Shown here in pieces: positions 59,955 to 64,000 of a DNA stretch of 64,000 nt; within the stretch, counting starts at the first letter, position 1, and each line of letters starts with the position of its first letter. Where the stretch lies: NCBI GenBank assembly GCA_021234155.1, contig JAJEKV010000031.1:10625857-10689856 (forward strand). Direction: 5' to 3'. The notes under the pieces are model-generated. The model saw nothing but the letters and a program-made list of their open reading frames with translations. It had not been told where the DNA came from and made no database searches. A program made the position numbers and the translations under genes. Source of the stretch: Isoetes taiwanensis. Taxonomy: Eukaryota > Streptophyta > Lycopodiopsida > Isoetales > Isoetaceae.

Positions 59955-60600
59955 ATAACGAACTTATCAGACTCTTGTGTGTAAAGAGAGAGTCCTTGTT
60001 TTTTTGTTACCACTACTATAGGAGTACTATTAACTAGGTATCATTATTGGAGAAGTATTAATAACTAATTATCAGTACTATTTCGCCCATATAACCTCGA
60101 TAATGTGGTTATCTGACTTTGCCTTGGCTGATAACAAAAAATGTGTGACCTCGGACGTAAAGACTCGGCCTCGCATTTTTTGTTATCACACTCGGCCACA
60201 CATTTTTAGTTATCAGCTTCGTCGAGACCAATAAACCTACCTTATCGGACTCTTGTTTATAAAGAGAAAGTCCTTGTTTTTTGTTATCACTACTAGAGAA
60301 GTAGTGGTAACTAATTTTCAGTATTTAAGGAGTACTAATAACTAAATACCAGTACTATTCCACCCATATAGGCACGATAAGGTGGTTATCGATCTTTGCC
60401 TTGGATGATGACAAAAAATGTGTGGCCTTGGACGTACAACCTCGGCCACACATTTTTTGTTATCGGCCTTGTCCAGGCCGATAAGCTTAACTTATCGAAC
60501 TCTTGGGTATTGGTTGATAACAAAAAAGGCATGGCCTCAGACGTACAATTTCGACCACTCATTTTTAGCTTCGGTTAGACAGATAACTTTACCACAAAGC
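59955..60600. repeat. Tandem repeat, about 276-bp unit, 2.3 copies
   Basis: The words AGAGAGTCCTTGTTT (59,985; 60,261), CACCCATATA/CGCCCATATA, GATAACAAAAAATGTGTGACC (60,129; 60,407; 60,517 degenerate) and CGTACAAC recur with a period near 276. Each unit contains a palindromic core, GATAACAAAAAATG..CATTTTTTGTTATC. Related sequence is found at 38,781-39,130. Confidence 0.75.
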
Positions 60601-61129
60601 GGATGGTTTACAAGAGATATTGTCGACATTATTATTAACAGGTTATATGGACAATATGTAATACATTGTTTTTAATAAGACCATGTTCTAGGGCACAATT
60701 CTGGAAACCGCAATCTAGCCCGTCATTCTAAGGGTATCTCAAAGAACGATGCTCATAAGCCCCAGGTCGGAATATATATGTATGTTCAAAGCCAAAAGAG
60801 ATTAAGCAGATGTGTTCTTGTTGCTTTTATGACTTTGTATTTTATTTCATCAAATTTAGTATCAATGATACTGCAAGTCGCGCAAAGATGAAGCTCAAAT
60901 AACTTATATTAAACCATAATAATGCCTATTACTAGTTTATGAGGGGTTCAGGTCAATCTATGTGAGAAGGGCTTTGTGGGGCATTGTCAGTAGAGACGAG
61001 CTTAAGCTAATAGTGTAAGTGTAAGTGCTCCGATAGCTCCAACTGTGCATAGGTCATCAACGACAAAACTCGTGGCAAAATAAATGCCCAGACAGTAGGT
61101 GGTAACAAGCAAACCCTAGTTAAATGGAT
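60601..61129. other. Spacer
   Basis: No gene or clear repeat seen. Confidence 0.4.
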
Positions 61130-61990
61130 TCAAAGGGGCTAAATAGTCAAAAGTAGGAACTTAAGATACCTTGATGATACTTTGATGTCAAAAATTGCAG
61201 TCAAGTTTGTTTGGGAGCAGTTGATCCTACAAGAGGAACCATTAACTATGGTTTTCAACACTAAACTGAAGGATGCAATGATTATGGAGGAGATATTGGA
61301 GTCATTCATCAGGCTCTCACATAGTTGTAAGGTATGAACAAAGGGATTGACAATGACCTGATTATGAGAGCCTTTCTTCAAGGACTGCCCAACTCTTCCA
61401 ATAATGTGAAAGAACATTATTGGATCTATTGACCTGCCAATTGGAATGGGCATGTCAGCAACTGCTAATGGATAGATAGATAGATAGTAGTTTTAATGTC
61501 ATGCCATTAGGCAGCATCCAACTGGACATGTGACTACACACCACACTACATTGCTCGGTTGAACCCTGCCCCCAACCACCTTACATTGCATCCGTACGGG
61601 ATTTGACCCCCAACAGTACCGGGTTCTGGGCGATCTCAAACTCGATACCACATTGCTAAGGAACTAGTGTGTTACCACTAGACCAAACGCCCAGACCAAA
61701 AGCAATAAAGGATGACTAAGAAGGATCACTCAAGGGAGGTGCAAGCTCTTGTGAGTGGCAGAGAAGAGGTAAGACAATGTTACAATTCTAACAAAATAGG
61801 GCACATCACCAAATATTGCTCAGAGCCAGATAAGAGAGAGAGAAAAGAAACAAGAAAAAGAGATGATGCAATCCATAAGAGCAAGCCCACAAAGCATCAA
61901 AAAGTAGTTCATCTACTACATCAGAACAAGACTTTGACAGTAGTGACTCATTTGTTTCAATTGAAAAATTTGTTTGCATAATGAAGTTGA
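61130..61990 (+). pseudogene. Ty1/copia gag fragment with zinc knuckle, split by a SINE
   Basis: The left part (61,130-61,465) keeps gag-like text ending AFLQGLPNSSNNV. The right part (61,700-61,990) contains KKDHSREVQALVSGREEV and a zinc knuckle CYNSNKIGHITKYC, where the second Cys of the CCHC motif is Ser. A basic tail follows. Stops interrupt the left part. A non-coding SINE-like segment of about 227 bp separates the halves. Inactive. Confidence 0.6.
61470..61696 (-). mobile_element. tRNA-derived SINE with (TATC)n tail
   Basis: Read on the minus strand from 61,696, the start GGGCGTTTGGTCTAGTGGT contains an A box (TGGTCTAGTGG). About 35-40 bases later GAGTTTGAGATCGCC resembles a B box. A body of about 150 bp ends in four TATC units (plus-strand GATA at 61,470-61,487). 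This is the architecture of a Pol III SINE with a LINE-mobilised simple-repeat tail. Inserted in the copia gag. Target duplication not resolved. Confidence 0.6.
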
Positions 61991-62929
61991 AGGAGAAGCA
62001 GAGCATGACATTATTTTTTGAAATTTTAAAGATCTCATTACAGCGATGTTTTTGTTCATAACTTTGATTGAGAGGATTTGCAATGAAGGTATTCATTGAA
62101 GTTCCTCCATGGGCTAAATTGAACCTCCTAAGTAACTAAGTGAAGCTTGCATGCTTGAAAAGATGCACATAAGACAATTTCCAAAGGGGAAGGCACATAA
62201 TAACCCAAAGGACACCCTTAGCAATAAGGGGATATGGACGTCTACGATAGAAGGGTGGCCAAAAACATCCCTACTATACTGACCTTTGGAAGCGAATTTA
62301 ACCCCTAAACTATATATGTTGTGCCAGATAGTGGCAAAAAGATCCCCAATGGTAAATATACAAATACAAAATGGTAAAAAAAAAAAACCCTCGTTTTTGC
62401 AAGCAGATGTTCGATACCGCAAGCAATACTGAATCTCCCAGGCATAATAGGGCTTCAAGGTGTCTTAAATTAGTGCACATGTATGCATGTAAAAAGCAAA
62501 GATAACCTCAATTGGCAGTTCAAGGTACGTTCTTTTTATTGTTGATGCTTACAGTAGAAGAATGTGGGTGCATTTTCTGAAGTACAAGTACAAGTCTTTT
62601 CATACTTTGTGAATTAAAAAAACATAGTAGAAAATGAAAGTCAAGCAAAGGTCAAATTTATAAGAATTTATCAAGAGGATGAGTTTATCAATAGAAAGTT
62701 TGAGCATACACTAACAAACATAAAAGGAGGTCTAATTTGAAATTTTAACCACGTTGTTTGTTACTCATTTTGGTCAAAGGATTCTTTAAAGGATGCTAAA
62801 TTGTTTTAGTAGGGTTCAAGTTTATGTAAATAATATTTGAAGAGAATAGGCATCTTCATATATTATATTTCAAAACCATAACTGGCACCCACATACACTT
62901 TATGACATAGGATCGACAGATCCAAAGAG
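61991..62929. other. Spacer
   Basis: No gene recognised. Probably decayed copia interior for the first few hundred bases. A run of 10-11 A lies near 62,378. Confidence 0.4.
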
Positions 62930-64000
62930 CCAGGATAGTCCAGGGTGCAGCTAGTATGGATATATGCACTTGATATTTAATAAGTCCAATTTTAAAAGGA
63001 TACATGCATGTCACCTAGATATGATTTGCTCTAATCTGACTATCAATGCAACGATGTTGACAGCGAGTGAAAACAAAATGTGTGGGCCTTGGAATTTCTC
63101 CTCCATGATAACTTCTTTCCTTATCCTTATTTTGCCACAATTACTAATTACTTTGGCTTAGCTGGGTCATCTAGTCTAGGAAATTAGGCATAGACTCATA
63201 AAGCATCAATGGCAGAAGAAGAGGGCAAGCAATGTGTTTCAGTATTTTGTATGTAAATGTTGTTTATATTAATAAACAAATACATGATATATTTTTGGGA
63301 AATAATGCAAAGAATATAATAGAATAAAATAAAAACAGATATATATTTTTTTTAACCGTAAGAATAGAATAGACTGGTAAGGGATGCCAAGATGCCAGGT
63401 ACAAGATATACAAAGATGCACATGACTATGAAGCGTATCTAATATTGTCCTATGAGCGGGTAGGCTCTTTCCTGCAATTGTAGCGTATTCTGCTTATATG
63501 GCCACCTTAACCAAAATTGTTATTTTAAAGAATAGGATAAAATACAGATAAAATGCTATGTTGAAATATAAGCTAGACGTTAAATATGGGATACATATTT
63601 GATGGAACACATCTTTGATACCTTGTTCATATATAGCTAAAGCACTTTATCATCTTTTCATATAATGATGCCAATACGAATAGGTTCTAGTCTAATCATA
63701 GGAGAAAAAGAAATTAGTAGGATTATAGATAATAGAAAAGGGTGTCCATCGCATGCAAGAAGTGAGATTTGAGGGTGTCTTCCATGGCATATAGATATTA
63801 CTATATAACTTATATATTAATAATAACATCACCCAAAACTGGGGATCACAACAACTTAGATTGAAGGGAAACTTGTACTTACGTGTCCAACACTTAGCAA
63901 ATAAATGTTGGGTAGGGCCAAGGAGCACCGCTTTAACCATGGGCCCAAGTCTGCAACAAGTTCAGAGATGTTTCCTAATAGACTCTATGGGTCTTGGGTC
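62930..64000. repeat. Dispersed repeat R1, copy B (runs off the window)
   Basis: Direct-orientation partner of the repeat at 55,920-56,985, with the same order of words and similar length, ending in GGGCCCAAG. It is truncated by the window edge or extends beyond it. Non-coding. Confidence 0.6.

Noticed and set aside
1-64000. CRISPR arrays, prokaryotic operons or a bacterial origin
   Set aside because: Repeats lack spacer structure, genes have spliceosomal introns, and all recognised families are eukaryotic or plant-specific.

Overview
The window is nuclear DNA from a land plant. Its genes have GT-AG introns and belong to families found in, or restricted to, embryophytes: SRO/RCD1-type PARP-like proteins, HIPP proteins ending in a CaaX box, CstF64 and a FluG-type glutamine synthetase. 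Between them lie remnants of most plant transposon classes: Ty3/gypsy, Ty1/copia, LINE, SINE, PIF/Harbinger, CACTA, Helitron and foldback elements. Introns are mostly 50-600 bp and there are about six to seven true genes in 64 kb. Abundant (ATTCT)n tails and the repeat load suggest a large-genome non-seed plant such as a fern or lycophyte. That placement is an inference, not something the sequence proves.

Layout. 1.6-4.4 kb (minus): a ten-exon glutamine-synthetase-like gene with all splice sites intact but several single-base frame shifts in exons 2 and 3. 4.4-10.6 kb: gene-poor DNA with microsatellites and short tandem duplications. 10.6-16.05 kb: a probable non-autonomous CACTA element that contains a Helitron-like 5' end in reverse orientation. 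17.3-20.4 kb (minus): the CstF64 (CSTF2) mRNA 3'-end processing gene, eleven exons, with a local frame disruption and in-frame stop in exon 3. 20.6-22.5 kb: two decayed LINE copies. 23.4-24.7 kb (minus): a PIF/Harbinger transposase with one stop and one frame break. 26.18-26.28 kb: a 43-bp-arm, pre-miRNA-like hairpin. 26.8-29.0 kb: an intron-bearing, decayed tyrosine recombinase of the DUF3504/Crypton type, the most unusual item here. 30.06-31.65 kb (minus): an intact five-exon SRO gene. 33.3-33.75 kb: a UDP-xylose synthase retropseudogene. 34.0-35.0 kb: fragments of an SGR6/MROH1-like HEAT-repeat gene. 36.34-36.79 kb: a foldback element.

The right third is organised around a small HIPP family. 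There are three apparently intact genes (46.9, 49.0 and 57.3 kb) and a truncated pseudogene at 37.8 kb that carries a duplicated 3' flank of the first gene. In all three the MxCxxC metal-binding motif of the HMA fold is replaced by MPT(P/Q)KH, while the isoprenylation box (CSVM or CSIM) is kept. A 4.0-kb Helitron (42,595-46,620) with recognisable 5' TC, 3' hairpin and CTAG ends sits about 270 bp upstream of the first HIPP. Ty3/gypsy remnants at 53.3-55.9 kb are interrupted by a LINE 3' end with an (ATTCT)n tail. The last 4 kb hold a 276-bp tandem repeat, a copia gag interrupted by a tRNA-like SINE, and one copy of a roughly 1-kb dispersed repeat whose partner lies at 55.9-57.0 kb.

The genes do not form a pathway or operon; each appears to be its own transcription unit. 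No CRISPR array, rRNA or convincing tRNA gene was seen.
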